Shown here: positions 63,346 through 64,000 of the stretch, piece after piece
Numbering within the stretch: the first letter of the stretch is position 1
How the letters are laid out: each line of letters starts with the position of its first letter
Assembly: GCF_016859285.1 (NCBI RefSeq)
Contig: NC_053405.1
Span: 2,547,260 to 2,611,259 of the forward strand
Length of the DNA stretch: 64,000 nucleotides
Source: Xiphias gladius
Taxonomy: Eukaryota > Chordata > Actinopteri > Istiophoriformes > Xiphiidae
Direction: 5' to 3'
Notes under the pieces: generated by a model
The model's database searches: none
Seen by the model: only the letters and a program-made list of their open reading frames with translations
What the model was told of the DNA's origin: nothing
Translations under genes and position numbers: made by a program

Positions 63346-63370
<25 letters not shown>
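63332..63370. repeat. (AAT)13 microsatellite
   Basis: This is a pure AAT/TAA trinucleotide run sitting exactly between the composite repeat and the LINE remnant. The position suggests it marks the tail of one of them. Confidence 0.95.
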
Positions 63371-63379
63371 TATGATACA

Positions 63380-63725
63380 TCACCAGCAGAATGCTGCTGC
63401 CAGAGTTTTAACTGGAACAAAGAAAAGGTCTCATATCACTCTGGTCCTTAAGTCCCTGCGCTGGCTTCAAGTTGGGTTTAGGATAAATATATTTATAGAC
63501 TTTCCCTCCACTACATAGTTTATTTGATTCAAAGATAGGTCCCTGGTAGAGCCTGTAAATCCCCAGACTCTGTGCTGCTCAGTGTACTAATAGCTAAGTA
63601 CAGTGAGATTACTTTCTGTAGTTGTGAACCCAAACTCCCCTTCTCTGAGTCTGAGCACATAAACATTGGTTCAGACTTTTTAGCATGTGTTTAAAAACTA
63701 ACCTTTTTAGGCTTTCATTTTACCT
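63380..63725 (+). mobile_element. LINE 3' end remnant
   Basis: A plus-strand frame begins QNAAARVLTGTKKRSHITLV and continues KSLRWLQVGFRI. This is the conserved region near the C terminus of many fish non-LTR reverse transcriptases (usual form QNAAARVLT..., SLHWLPV..RI). Further on, decayed text such as NPNSPSLSLS and HVFKN fits the rest of that C-terminal domain, with stops and deletions. It is a dead 5'-truncated copy. I do not assign a clade with certainty. Confidence 0.7.
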
Positions 63726-64000
63726 AGAGTCTTTTATTACTACTGCCACTGCCATTGTTTGATTATCTACGGTAGATCTGAAATGACTAGTCGATTAATT
63801 AAATGGTCAGAAAGTTTATCGGCAGCTATTTTGATAATCGATTAGTTGTGTTATCTGTTTAAGATATCGAGCAGACATGCCAGTGAGACCTTTTCGAATA
63901 ACTGTAGCTTTTTGACTGGTAACAAAACAAGCAATTTAATGGAATCAGTACTTTTCACTATTCTGAGACACCTTATAAACCAAATGATGCACTGGACTGG

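Overview
This is eukaryotic DNA, almost certainly from a ray-finned fish of the percomorph type. The genes are split into many short exons with GT-AG introns. The gaps are full of (CA)n/(GT)n microsatellites. Several dispersed repeats are of kinds I recognise as abundant in percomorph genomes, along with relics of a Tc1/mariner transposon and a LINE. All exon edges below were worked out by hand from reading frame, splice sites and remembered family sequences. No search was run.

Layout, left to right. (1) 439-20399, plus strand: tspan1, a four-pass tetraspanin of 241 aa in seven coding exons. Its intron 3 holds a roughly 2.85 kb GAGACAGA-type simple-repeat array. (2) 20.4-28.4 kb: a gene-free interval between convergent genes. 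(3) 28396-42899, minus strand: pomgnt1, the Golgi glycosyltransferase of dystroglycan O-mannosylation. All 21 coding exons join in frame to give 653 aa. tspan1 and pomgnt1 are also neighbours in human (1p34). (4) 44709-47260, plus strand: an IFIT-family interferon-induced TPR gene with the classical two-exon layout, in which the second codon is split by the intron. It is divergent from pomgnt1 and has an ISRE-like site upstream. (5) 52.0-53.8 kb, plus strand: a decayed Ly6/uPAR-like gene with three single-base frameshifts and at least two lost domain cysteines. (6) 54758-59238, minus strand: gpx7, the ER-lumen cysteine glutathione peroxidase of 185 aa ending KEEL, in three exons with a CpG-rich first intron. 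(7) 59.2-64 kb: a Tc1/mariner relic, a CpG-rich promoter-like stretch that may start an unseen plus-strand gene, and repeats up to a LINE tail.

The genes do not form a pathway. tspan1 acts in membranes, pomgnt1 in Golgi glycosylation, gpx7 in ER redox and folding, and ifit in antiviral RNA sensing. The neighbourhood looks like a fish rearrangement of two human chromosome 1p blocks (TSPAN1-POMGNT1 and GPX7) with an immune pair (ifit and the Ly6-like relic) between them. I found no RNA genes, CRISPR arrays or prokaryotic features, and no convincing undescribed system. The most unusual items are the giant simple-repeat array, the Ly6-like pseudogene, a probable GC-AG intron in tspan1 and several short repeats placed right at splice sites or in leader exons.
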